A stretch of DNA of 64,000 nt from Herminiimonas sp. (lineage in GTDB: Bacteria; Pseudomonadota; Gammaproteobacteria; Burkholderiales; Burkholderiaceae), in the NCBI RefSeq assembly GCF_030655415.1, contig NZ_JAURVN010000002.1, positions 248,001-312,000 on the forward strand. The letters are read 5' to 3'. The notes under the pieces were generated by a model. That model did no database searches. It had not been told where the DNA came from and worked only from the letters and a program-made list of their open reading frames with translations. Position 1 is the stretch's first letter. The number at the start of each line of letters is the position of its first letter. The position numbers were made by a program, and so were the translations under genes. This document shows positions 1-7,707 of this stretch, in pieces.

Positions 1-107
1 GTGCAAATGATGCGTGTTTTGAACTCGAATTGGCTGCATAAATTCTCGTCGTACTTCAGATTCTTTCTATCGGTAACACGTTAGGTATTCATGTTTTCAT
101 ACGACCA

Positions 108-343
108 ATGACCATTAATGACTACGATTTAGTCATTAGTCTGATGAGACAAATTCCTGGTGTAACTTTTCGAGACGCAGATTCCCTAGAAAATACAGTG
201 CGCTACTTAGAGAGAATCCGAGTCTTAATTTCGTTGCTACCGATGGAGAGAATGTCGTCGGTTGCGTTATGTTTGGACATGACGGACACCGCGGTTACTG
301 GCAGCATCTCGTTGTGCGCGCCGATTACCGAAGAATGCAGTAG
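108..343 (+). pseudogene. GNAT N-acetyltransferase remnant, frameshifted and truncated
   Basis: The first ~36 residues from the ATG at 108 (MTINDYDLVISLM..., then RDADS and RYLER) look like the start of a small GNAT acetyltransferase. After position ~215 the open frame loses similarity. The frame shifted by one base gives NPSLNFVATDGENVVGC, then GHDGHRGYWQHLVVRADYRR, which is the GNAT beta4/beta5 region just before the acetyl-CoA loop. One A appears to be missing at about 215. The shifted frame stops at TAG 341-343, before the Q/RxxGxG/A acetyl-CoA loop. The gene is therefore broken twice and should be inactive. Family assignment is from motif recognition only. Confidence 0.7.
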
Positions 344-676
344 GAGCTGAAATTATTCCGTTCGAGAGTTTACAATAACAGCCGAATAAGCGGCTGCTTG
401 GGTCTAACCGGACATTCCAATACAACCATTTCATTTTCGAAGTTCGGGAGTATTTATAATTGGCGGTCCTAGGGTAACAAAGTTATTCTAAGACAACGCC
501 ATTACCAATCAATTCCTTGAACCTAACGGATTTGAGCAGGGTCATCTGTTTCCAGATGGAACAAACGGTCAGTGACATTAAATACTTGCAGTCATCGAGT
601 CATTAGTCACGGCAGTTTAGTTCGTGGGACACCATCGTAGGACAATACCTTTGTACTTACCGAGATAGAGCAGTTT
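344..676. other. Non-coding gap upstream of sensor kinase
   Basis: This 333-base stretch lies between the GNAT remnant and the hybrid kinase. Apart from the degenerate repeat at 389-417 no coding similarity was recognised in any frame. Its 3' end must hold the promoter and leader of the kinase gene, but no convincing -35/-10 pair was found. Confidence 0.5.
389..417. repeat. Degenerate copy of dispersed palindromic repeat
   Basis: The stretch AGCGGCTGCTTGGGTCTAAC followed by CGGACATTC keeps the layout of the repeats at 2752, 3791 and 7960 (a GCTG/GCTAT arm, a central GG, then CGGACATT or CGGACTT) but has many substitutions. It lies in the non-coding stretch between the GNAT remnant and the sensor kinase. 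Confidence 0.4.
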
Positions 677-2641
677 ATGGATACAGAGCAAAATATAGGT
701 GCGATGCTTGATGATGAGATACGCAAGCGGAAGCAGGCCGAAGCTGCGCTGGTAGCCCGAGACCGCGAGTTCATCGATTTCGTGGAAAATGCCGCTGTCG
801 GCCTGCATCAAGTTGGTTTTGATGGAACGATACTGTGGGCCAATAAAGCTGAACTTGATCTTTTGGGTTACACGCCCGAGGAGTATATCGGACGCAATAT
901 TACGGAGTTTCATGCGGACGCCTCAACAATAGATGACATTTTGTGCCGACTAACCGCAGGTGACACCATCCTCGACTATCCTGCACGCTTGAAATGCAAA
1001 GATGGTCGCGTCAAACATGTGCTTATCCATTCGAACGGCCGCTTTGAAAATGGAAAGTTAATCTACACGCGCTGTTTCACTCGAGATGTCACCGATAAGA
1101 TCATTCGGGAGCAAGTGCTGAGCGAACGGAATAATTTACTTCTGCAGGCTCCTGTCGCTACTGCCCTTCTAATTGGTCCCGAGTTTACTTTTGAGTTAGC
1201 GAACGATATGTATAAACATATCGTTGGAAGAAACGAGTTAGAAGGTAAGAGCTATTTAGAAGTATTTCCGGAGCTAAGAGGCACACCCCTGCCCGGCATT
1301 TTGCAGAAGGTCTATGAGACAGGCGAAGCATTCGCCTCTGACGAGTATCAAGTGAAGCTGGTGAAAGACGGAAAGCAGGAAGATATTGTTCTTAAGTTCA
1401 ACTTGCAGGCGCTAAGGGGCGCCTCCGGTGACATCGTCGGCATGATGGCTGTGGCGGTGGATATCACAGAGCTCGTTCAGTCTAGAGAAGCACAGAAACA
1501 CAGCCAGGTCGAGCGCGAGACATTACTGCGGAAATTGGAAGACTCAGATCGTGCAAAAGACGAGTTTCTAGCAATTCTGGGTCATGAGCTGCGTAATCCG
1601 CTATCCCCAATCGTTACTGCACTAGATTTGATGAAGTTGCGCGGTGACGTAGGCTCGACCAAAGAGTACGGCATACTTCAGCGGCAGGTTAAGCATTTAC
1701 TTCGACTCGTAGATGATTTGCTTGATGTCTCACGTATCACACGCGGCAAAGTGGATTTGCGCAAAAGTACTGTTGTAGTCCGTGAGGTTATCAAGAAGGC
1801 AGTAGAAATGGTCAGCGTACTGGCTGAACAGAAGCATCACACGCTTCATATTGATGATCAAGCGCTAGGACTTGAGTGGTACGGAGACCCGATCAGACTG
1901 TCGCAAGTGATCTCGAATTTGTTGACCAATGCAGTTCACTACACTCCAAACGGAGGACATATAACGTTGAGGTGCTGGAAGGAAGATAATCAGGTTTGTA
2001 TATCTGTATCTGACAACGGAATTGGTATTTCAAATACAGCATTATCAAAAATCTTCGATTTGTTTTATCAAGTTCCAGGAAGAACAGAACGTGCAAAAGG
2101 TGGTTTAGGCATTGGTTTATCACTGGTGAACAGTCTGGTTTTATCCCATGGCGGAACAGTGCAAGCTTTTAGTGATGGTGAGGGAAAAGGAAGTGAATTT
2201 TTGGTTCGATTGCCTTTGCTAGAAGACGTTTCTCAAGCAAATATTGTTTCGAGTAGGCACAATTTATCTTCTCATTCTTACCGCGTTATGATCGTTGACG
2301 ATAACAAAGACGCTGCTGACACGCTAAATGATTTGTTGATCATGAATGGTTATACAACCAAAGTTGCCTACGATCCGATTACTGCGCTTGCTATCGCAAA
2401 ATCTTATCAACCCGAAGTAGTTATCACCGACATCGGTATGCCAGTCATGAACGGCTATGATCTTGCCGTCCACTTGCGAAATGTTTTAGATAACCCATCA
2501 ACATGCAGGATGTATGCAGTAAGCGGTTTTGGCCAAAAAATTGATAAAGAACGCTCGCAGAAAGCCGGTTTTGCCGCGTACTTCGTTAGGCCGGTCGATG
2601 CTGAAACCCTCTTAGAAGCTATAAGCGCCGAAGATCATTGA
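677..2641 (+). CDS. Hybrid sensor histidine kinase (PAS-PAS-HisKA-HATPase-REC)
   Basis: This is a 654-residue signal-transduction kinase with no obvious membrane segment, so it is probably cytoplasmic. Two PAS-type sensor domains come first (about residues 25-145 and 155-270). The HisKA dimerisation domain carries the H-box GHELRNPL, with phospho-acceptor His303. The ATPase domain shows the N box (NLLTNAVHY), DNGIGI and GLGIGLSLV. A C-terminal receiver domain (about 535-654) has VDDN and the phospho-acceptor Asp585 in TDIGMP. The kinase can therefore pass phosphate internally. It faces the OmpR-type regulator at 2797-3501 tail to tail, so the two are possible but unproven partners. Codon use is AT-richer than in the core genes further right. 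The signal sensed is unknown. Confidence 0.92.
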   Translation: MDTEQNIGAMLDDEIRKRKQAEAALVARDREFIDFVENAAVGLHQVGFDGTILWANKAELDLLGYTPEEYIGRNITEFHADASTIDDILCRLTAGDTILDYPARLKCKDGRVKHVLIHSNGRFENGKLIYTRCFTRDVTDKIIREQVLSERNNLLLQAPVATALLIGPEFTFELANDMYKHIVGRNELEGKSYLEVFPELRGTPLPGILQKVYETGEAFASDEYQVKLVKDGKQEDIVLKFNLQALRGASGDIVGMMAVAVDITELVQSREAQKHSQVERETLLRKLEDSDRAKDEFLAILGHELRNPLSPIVTALDLMKLRGDVGSTKEYGILQRQVKHLLRLVDDLLDVSRITRGKVDLRKSTVVVREVIKKAVEMVSVLAEQKHHTLHIDDQALGLEWYGDPIRLSQVISNLLTNAVHYTPNGGHITLRCWKEDNQVCISVSDNGIGISNTALSKIFDLFYQVPGRTERAKGGLGIGLSLVNSLVLSHGGTVQAFSDGEGKGSEFLVRLPLLEDVSQANIVSSRHNLSSHSYRVMIVDDNKDAADTLNDLLIMNGYTTKVAYDPITALAIAKSYQPEVVITDIGMPVMNGYDLAVHLRNVLDNPSTCRMYAVSGFGQKIDKERSQKAGFAAYFVRPVDAETLLEAISAEDH

Positions 2642-2751
2642 GCGACACTTCTAAAATAATCCATACTCGATGTACAAAGAATTATTTGTCTTCTGGCACA
2701 TCATCGTGACGCTGTTTGGCTTTTCGTTTTTAGGTAGGAAACCTACGGTCA

Positions 2752-2771
2752 TTTATCGGCCGAAAGCGGAC
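2752..2771. repeat. Dispersed repeat copy, variant centre
   Basis: TTTATCGGCCGAAAGCGGAC matches the right half of the better copies at 3791 and 7960 (TATCGGCCAATAGCGGAC) with a CGAAAG centre. It sits in the 155-base gap between the convergent kinase and regulator genes and could form a small hairpin. Confidence 0.55.
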
Positions 2772-2796
2772 TTCACTCAACTTCGTGTAATGAGCC

Positions 2797-3501
2797 TTAG
2801 ATTGCGTCAAGTCTATAACCTACGGTATAGACCGTGCTAAGTCGTACATTATTATCGGACTTGATTTGAAGCATAACTCTAACTCGCGATATATGAGTGT
2901 CGAGCGTACGTGAGGCCATCATGAGTTCGCGCCCCCAGACTTCCTGCATAAATCTTTCTCTTGAAACAAGTTTTCCAATATTTTGAAAAAGCAAAACTGC
3001 CACATCGAACTCTTTCGGTTTCAATTCAACAGGCTCGCTGCGTAATATAGCGATTTTCTTGACCAAATCGAATTGATATAAACCTACTCGCATAACATTT
3101 GGAAGTGGTATCACGGTATCGACCCGCCCTCCCGTAAGGCGCATTCGTTTGGACAGGGCGTGTATTCGCGCAATTAATTCAGCTACCCGTATTGGTTTGA
3201 TCATATAGTCATCGGCGCCAGCCATCAGACCGATCACAATATTTTCTTCACACATGCTTTTTGATAGGAACATCACAGCAATCTCTTCGCCGAAATTGTT
3301 CCTAACGCATTCAACGACGTCTTTTCCCGCCATATCAGGTAGATGCCAATCGAGTATTAACAGCCCAAAAATTTGGTGGTGCAATGCGGCGAACAACGCA
3401 TTACTGTTCAAAAAAGTGGTGCACTCGTGACCGGCAGCAGTGAGAATTCGATGAATGAATTTAGATTCGATTGGGTCATCATCCAATATAGCTATCTTCA
3501 T
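2797..3501 (-). CDS. OmpR/PhoB-family response regulator
   Basis: This 234-residue DNA-binding regulator starts with a receiver domain: acidic pocket Asp8/Asp9, phospho-acceptor Asp51 in LILDWHLPD, and Lys102 in MIKPI. The C-terminal half is a winged helix, recognisable by ELKPKEFDVAVLLFQN, then VSRERFMQEVWGRE, the recognition region RTLDTHISRVR and the final VYTVGYRL. It is transcribed towards the hybrid kinase at 677-2641, ending about 155 bases from it. Pairing with that kinase is inferred only from position. There is no kinase gene upstream in the same direction; an IS21 element lies about 350 bases behind its start. Confidence 0.92.
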   Translation of the reverse strand: MKIAILDDDPIESKFIHRILTAAGHECTTFLNSNALFAALHHQIFGLLILDWHLPDMAGKDVVECVRNNFGEEIAVMFLSKSMCEENIVIGLMAGADDYMIKPIRVAELIARIHALSKRMRLTGGRVDTVIPLPNVMRVGLYQFDLVKKIAILRSEPVELKPKEFDVAVLLFQNIGKLVSRERFMQEVWGRELMMASRTLDTHISRVRVMLQIKSDNNVRLSTVYTVGYRLDAI

Positions 3502-3852
3502 TTTGCTTTCAATTCGTGCACGACTTGAATTTGTGTTTTTTAAACGGTTATAAATTACATAAACAGTTTCAGATAATGAATATTTTTGTTAAAAAAGTCC
3601 TGCCGGCAATAGGTTGGCGGCGCCTATTGAATAACGCTATATATATTGATCGTTAGCGAAAGAGCAAGTTCCGCATAGGTACAGAGGTTGTAGCAAGCTT
3701 GGAAGATGCGGTGGGTGCACTTTTCATCACCGCCAAGCTTCTTACGTTTTGGCAGTTCATTAATTACCTTAGCAAATACGAGATTAGACAGTCTGCTATC
3801 GGCCAATAGCGGACATTGCGAGCCCCCATATAATCGGATTCACAAAAAAGTA
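3502..3852. other. Intergenic stretch between response regulator and IS element
   Basis: This 351-base gap holds the promoter region of the regulator gene and one copy of the dispersed repeat (3791-3814). A 60-codon minus-strand open frame (3624-3806) has no recognisable domain and no good ribosome binding site, and is not called as a gene. The sequence is AT-rich. Confidence 0.5.
3791..3814. repeat. Dispersed palindromic repeat copy
   Basis: It contains GCTATCGGCCAATAGCGGAC, identical over 20 bases to the copy at 7960-7982. The arms (GTCTGCTAT and ATAGCGGAC) are near-complementary and can pair as a hairpin. It lies 38 bases outside the left end of the IS21 element. Confidence 0.75.
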
Positions 3853-3928
3853 TGTAGCTGTTGATTTGCATCCAAAACTGACCCACGTTTGAACACAATC
3901 CTACTTACAAAGTGAGTGGGAGATTGGA

Positions 3929-4975
3929 GTGATCGACGTGGCATTACTTGGATTTATTCGACGCTGGCACCTTCGTGACCACGTGTCCTTGAGAGAGATA
4001 TCCAAACGACTGGGTATCTCTCGAAATACCGTCAGGCGCTATCTACGCGCTGAAACTGTCGAGCCAGCCTATGCTGATCGACGTTCCCCGACTTCTCTCG
4101 ACAAATACGCGTTCAAGCTTTCAGCATGGTTAAAAACTGAGGCGACGAAGTCACGCAAGCAACGACGTACTTTGAAACAGATGCACATCGACTTGTGTTC
4201 GTTGGGATATGAAGGGTCCTATGACCGGGTCGCAGCCTTCGCCAGGCAGTGGAAGGTGGATCAGTTAGAGAGGGTCAATTCTGCGAGCAAATCAACACAA
4301 ATCCGGCATCCGGAAGCAGAAATGACGGTCTGCGAAGCTTGGGAGATAGAACGGCCACATCTATTACCGGTCGGCCAGGGATTCGATGGCTTCGTCGAGC
4401 ATACCAAACGCGTATCGCCTACATGCTTAGTTACCTTTGAGAGAAATCGCTACAGCGTGCCAGCATCGTTTGCCAACCGGCCCATCAGCTTACGCGTCTA
4501 CGCGTCAAGATTGGCCTTTGTAGCGGAAGGCCGGCTCATCGCAGAACATGCCCGGGTATTCAACCGCGACAATGGAGCTGGCAAAACTATCTTCAATTGG
4601 CGGCACTACTTAGCGGTTCTACAAAGGAAGCCGGGCGCCTTACGCAATGGTGCTCCATTCGCAGAACTACCGGTTGCATTTAAAGAACTCCAAGCCATCC
4701 TTATGAAACGGCAAGGTGGCGATCGAGAGATGGTTGAAGTTTTAGCATTGGTTCTATTCCACGACGAACAAACTGTTCTCTCTGCAGTGGAGTCGGCTTT
4801 GAAATCAGGTGCGCCCTCTAAGCAAACAATCCTGAACATCCTTAGCCGCCTTCTGGATGGCACGCCAGCGCCAAAAATCGATGCCCCACAGGCACTAAGT
4901 CTCAAAGTAGAGCCGCAAGCTGATATCGGTCGTTACGACCGCCTGCGGAAACAAGGAGGTAACTATGCAGCATGA
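3929..4975 (+). pseudogene. istA: IS21 transposase IstA with the DDE catalytic core deleted in frame
   Basis: The reading frame is open for 348 residues, against about 500 for a normal IstA. The N-terminal helix-turn-helix (VSLREISKRLGISRNTVRRY, residues 19-38) is intact. The C-terminal region is also intact: FDGFVEHTKRVSPTCLV, then FERNRYSVPASFANRPISLR, then FNWRHYLAVLQRKPGALRNG. At about residues 120-125 (nt ~4288-4303) the N-terminal ERVNSASK segment joins directly to HPEAEMTVCEAWEIERPHL. Family members have about 150 residues there carrying the DDE acidic residues. The deletion keeps the frame, so a DNA-binding protein without catalysis could still be made. It overlaps istB by 11 bases. 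Confidence 0.85.
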
Positions 4976-5741
4976 AGCCATGTTGGAAATGTTCAGATCC
5001 TTGAAATTAAGAGGGATGGCACACGCTTTGGAAGATCTGGCAGGACAGGACTCACCAGCATTTCAAGCTGCAATGCCCGTTCTATCTGGATTGCTCAAGG
5101 CCGAAATGGCAGAGCGCGAAGTCCGGTCTCTCGCTTACCAAATGAAAACAGCTAAGTTTCCTGCTTATCGGGACCTAAACGGCTTCGATTTCAATTGCAG
5201 TGAAGTGAACGAAGCTTTGGTCAAGCAATTGCATCGGTGCGAATTCTTGCAGTCTGCTCACAATATTGTTCTTGTCGGTGGACCAGGGACTGGGAAAACT
5301 CATCTAGCGACGGCAATTGGAACCCACGCAATTGAGCATCATCATTGCCGCGTACGTTATTTTTCGACGGTGGAACTGGTGAACATGCTGGAACTGGAAA
5401 AGCAACAAGGACGAGCTGGCCAGCTCGCGATGCGCCTCCTCTATACCGATTTGGTGATCTTGGACGAACTCGGCTACCTACCTTTTAGCCAGGTTGGAGG
5501 TTCACTTTTGTTTCACTTGATTAGTAAGTTATATGAACGTACGAGCCTGATCATCACTACTAATCTTGGATTTTCGGAATGGGGTTCAGTGTTTGGCGAT
5601 CCGAAAATGACGACCGCTATGCTTGATCGCCTTACTCATCACTGTCATATTATTGAAACGGGGAACGATAGTTACCGCTTTAAGAACAGTTCAACACAAG
5701 TCGACCAAAAGGAGAAAAAGACCCGATTAGCATCTACCTAA
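4965..5741 (+). CDS. istB: IS21 helper ATPase IstB
   Basis: This 258-residue AAA+ ATPase assists the IstA transposase in target choice. It shows Walker [10 protein letters not shown] (about residues 106-114), Walker B with DELGYLPF, and the sensor segment [12 protein letters not shown]. Length and motifs fit a complete IstB. Translation is probably coupled to istA, whose end it overlaps by 11 bases, with AAGGAGG at 4953-4959 as ribosome binding site. Family knowledge says IstB works with IstA, so in this copy it lacks a functional cis partner. Confidence 0.95.
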   Translation: MQHEAMLEMFRSLKLRGMAHALEDLAGQDSPAFQAAMPVLSGLLKAEMAEREVRSLAYQMKTAKFPAYRDLNGFDFNCSEVNEALVKQLHRCEFLQSAHNIVLVGGPGTGKTHLATAIGTHAIEHHHCRVRYFSTVELVNMLELEKQQGRAGQLAMRLLYTDLVILDELGYLPFSQVGGSLLFHLISKLYERTSLIITTNLGFSEWGSVFGDPKMTTAMLDRLTHHCHIIETGNDSYRFKNSSTQVDQKEKKTRLAST

Positions 5742-5998
5742 CCTCAAAATTGCATTAATTGGGTGGGTCAGAATTCGATGCAAAAACCGGGTCAGTATTC
5801 GACGCAATTCAACACAAACAAGACTTCGCCGATAAACTACCGAAATGCATTCAAATTAAGCAAGCAAAGCCAAGTAATCAGGGGATTACAATCGTCGCAA
5901 GCGATAAGTACGGACGAAAAACCCGGTCTGATATGACTCCAAGATAGATACACAAACAGACTACAATACGCCGCTCCATAACTAGCTAAATCCTAATA

Positions 5999-6262
5999 AT
6001 GACACTCGCAAATCAACTGAATATCGCAGGCGTAGTCGGCACAACAGTAGGCTCGTTTTTGGTTTGGTATTTCATTGCAAAAGCGGCATATGACAATCAC
6101 AAAGAATTTATAAGCGGCAAAGAAAAAGACATTTCATTCACGATACCGACTCCAACAGAAGATCTACGCTTAAAACTCCGGAACGAGATGTATCTTTCTC
6201 GGCTGGGAATAGCGCTGATTGTAATAGGTGGCGTTTTACAAATAGCAGCCGCAAGTATCTAA
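5999..6262 (+). CDS. Small hypothetical membrane protein
   Basis: This 87-residue protein is not recognised. A hydrophobic segment at about residues 9-29 (VVGTTVGSFLVWYFIAKAAY) and another at about 68-85 (GIALIVIGGVLQIAAA) suggest two membrane helices around a charged loop rich in Lys, Glu and Asp. No strong ribosome binding site precedes the ATG. It lies just outside the IS right end and runs in the same direction as the next small gene, with a 51-base gap. AT-rich composition fits the accessory block. Function unknown. Confidence 0.5.
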   Translation: MTLANQLNIAGVVGTTVGSFLVWYFIAKAAYDNHKEFISGKEKDISFTIPTPTEDLRLKLRNEMYLSRLGIALIVIGGVLQIAAASI

Positions 6263-6313
6263 CAATTATCGACTATACCGTCGACCCTTCAATACTTTTG
6301 CAATGTGTGAAAA

Positions 6314-6550
6314 ATGAAAACTTTTCTTGGCAGCCTTATTGTCTTACTTACAGTCATTGGCTGCGTCTTGGTTTACAAATCTATGGGGTCTTTTAACGCA
6401 TGCCAGAACGCAGGAGCGGCTTACGCTGATGCAATAGCCAAAAGTGGTGGTAATCCACCTAAAGGCTCATACGAAAAAATGAATCAGGAATGCCTACCTG
6501 CCAAAACTAATGGAAAGATTATTGAAGGCATACTGGCTCCCGCCAGGTAA
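6314..6550 (+). CDS. Small hypothetical protein with N-terminal membrane anchor
   Basis: This 78-residue protein is not recognised. The N-terminus (MKTFLGSLIVLLTVIGCVLV) is a membrane anchor or signal peptide with a Cys at position 17, but there is no clear lipobox. The remaining ~55 residues have two further cysteines (NACQNAG and NQECLPAK) that could form a disulfide outside the cytoplasm. It follows the 87-residue membrane protein in the same direction, and a bidirectional terminator at 6751-6784 lies 200 bases downstream. Confidence 0.5.
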   Translation: MKTFLGSLIVLLTVIGCVLVYKSMGSFNACQNAGAAYADAIAKSGGNPPKGSYEKMNQECLPAKTNGKIIEGILAPAR

Positions 6551-6750
6551 CGCGAAGCAAGCGTCCGCTCTAAAATTAGCGACCACGCCGACGATCTGCT
6601 TCCAGATCCGCGATGCGCTTGCCCTGCTCTACTGCTCTTTCATCACGCCATGCAAATCCCGGCGCGCATCGGAACTAATGTAACGGTCAGTTTCGATGCG
6701 CTCCATCGACTTTTTTAGCGCGTGGAGTCCTACCTTCTTCAACAACCCAT

Positions 6751-6784
6751 AAAAAAAGCCACTCAATTTTGAGTGGCTTTTTTT
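6751..6784. terminator. Bidirectional rho-independent terminator
   Basis: AAAAAGCCACTCA pairs with TGAGTGGCTTTTT, flanked by an A run on the left and a T run on the right. It separates the rightward small genes from the leftward membrane gene ending at 6795. Confidence 0.85.
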
Positions 6785-6794
6785 ATAACGTTGG

Positions 6795-7097
6795 TTAAAG
6801 AATCTTCCAGATGAGAAAACCAAGTAACCCGATAACAGCTACATACAATAGTGACCTTAAGCAGAACGCTATTGCATTGCGAAAGGTGCTGAAAATACTT
6901 CCCAGAACAAGAGCACCGACAATAACTGAAATAAATATGCCCCATTTCGCAAACGCCAATGGCTTGATTAGTTCATGTACTACACAACCGCCTATGAGCG
7001 CGCCCACAATAAAAACCTTACCTGCCCACATCGTATCGTCATGTTCTGATTTTTCATCATCTGACAGATAGGTATTGCCTACTCGGTGCCGCGCCAT
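6795..7097 (-). CDS. Hypothetical membrane protein
   Basis: This 100-residue protein is not recognised. A hydrophilic N-terminus (MARHRVGNTYLSDDEKSEHD) is followed by hydrophobic stretches at about residues 25-45 (VFIVGALIGGCVV), 52-72 (WGIFISVIVGALVLGS) and 80-98 (SLLYVAVIGLLGFLIW), suggesting three membrane helices. The ATG at 7097 is preferred over one at 7112 because GGAGTGGGG lies directly upstream. The stop is 10 bases from a bidirectional terminator, which supports a real transcription unit. Function unknown. Confidence 0.6.
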   Translation of the reverse strand: MARHRVGNTYLSDDEKSEHDDTMWAGKVFIVGALIGGCVVHELIKPLAFAKWGIFISVIVGALVLGSIFSTFRNAIAFCLRSLLYVAVIGLLGFLIWKIL

Positions 7098-7333
7098 ATC
7101 CCCACTCCGCATAAACAGAAAGGGGTCTATTGTGAAGTATGCATTTCCACAAAGGAACTATTTTCAACTAGCCAAACTAAATAATAACAACGGCAGCCAC
7201 AAATTTTAATCAGGTACCGGGTTACAGCGTCCCAGCGGCCGTAAGCATATGGCGGGTAGCCAATCCGGCTGCTGTGTCCGGTCAAAAGCTGGACCGTGCG
7301 TCGTTAAGAACAAGGGCAGTATGTCTACGCATA

Positions 7334-7370
7334 CAAAAAAACCCCGCGACCGTGAGGAGGCGAGGCTTTA
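7334..7370 (-). terminator. Probable rho-independent terminator on the minus strand
   Basis: Read on the minus strand, AAGCCTCGC can pair with GCGGGGTT and is followed by a run of seven T. It lies 35 bases beyond the stop of the minus-strand frame at 7405-7707, consistent with that frame being expressed. Confidence 0.5.
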
Positions 7371-7404
7371 AATAAAACTTGATTACTAATTAAGTCAAAT
7401 ACTG

Positions 7405-7707
7405 TTACGGAGCCAAACTCAAACTTGTTGCAAGATAAAGCGATGCTGCTACTGATGATGCTGCTTTGATCAACGACGGTTTTGTAGGGTTTGTTTTCAC
7501 GTTTGCTCCTTGGTTAGCATTAAATTTAGCGTCTAAGACGAAAGTATTTTTGCTTTGCTGCACAGGGGCTTCCGCGGTCTTGCCTACTACAGTCTTGCAA
7601 GTAAGGTCATGTTTGGACGATGCTGTCACGGGCACCGTAACAATACTTTCCAAATCTTCATACGAAGAACTGGCTCTCCAACGAGAGCTAAAAGCCAGTT
7701 GCATCAT
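7405..7707 (-). CDS. Uncertain small hypothetical protein, Ala/Ser/Thr-rich
   Basis: This is a 100-codon minus-strand frame with no recognised domain. The predicted product has a Lys/Asn/Thr-rich middle and ends in an Ala/Ser/Leu-rich tail (SSVAASLYLATSLSLAP). Its main support is the terminator-like hairpin just past the stop. An overlapping plus-strand frame (7466-7801) is about as long, so the coding strand is not certain. The true start could be further inside. Confidence 0.3.
   Translation of the reverse strand: MMQLAFSSRWRASSSYEDLESIVTVPVTASSKHDLTCKTVVGKTAEAPVQQSKNTFVLDAKFNANQGANVKTNPTKPSLIKAASSVAASLYLATSLSLAP

Larger units (their letters stand above)
3853..5820 (+). mobile_element. IS21-family insertion sequence (istA internally deleted, istB intact)
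   Basis: The element carries the two-gene istA-istB layout typical of IS21. The left end begins TGTAGC and contains TTTGCATCCAAAACTGACCC (3865-3884). Its inverted counterpart appears twice at the right end: GTGGGTCAGAATTCGATGCA (5763-5782; 19 of 22 bases match over the full 22-base repeat) and GGGTCAGTATTCGACGCAA (5789-5807). The right end finishes in ACA at 5820. Multiple terminal repeats of this kind are usual in the family. No clear target duplication flanks the element. Because the transposase lacks its catalytic core, the copy should not move on its own. Confidence 0.85.

Noticed and set aside
1893..2123. Long antisense frames inside kinase, dnaK, leuS and other genes
   Set aside because: They lie opposite clearly conserved coding sequence in G+C-biased codons and show no domains of their own.
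3624..3806. 60-codon minus-strand open frame before the IS element
   Set aside because: No domain, no ribosome binding site and it runs into the dispersed repeat; treated as chance.
5759..5947. Open frame starting inside the IS right end
   Set aside because: It crosses the IS terminal repeats and has no protein similarity; terminal-repeat sequence explains its start.
6629..6823. Minus-strand open frame running through a terminator
   Set aside because: It reads through the bidirectional terminator at 6751-6784. Only its far part is kept, as a possible remnant, in the findings.
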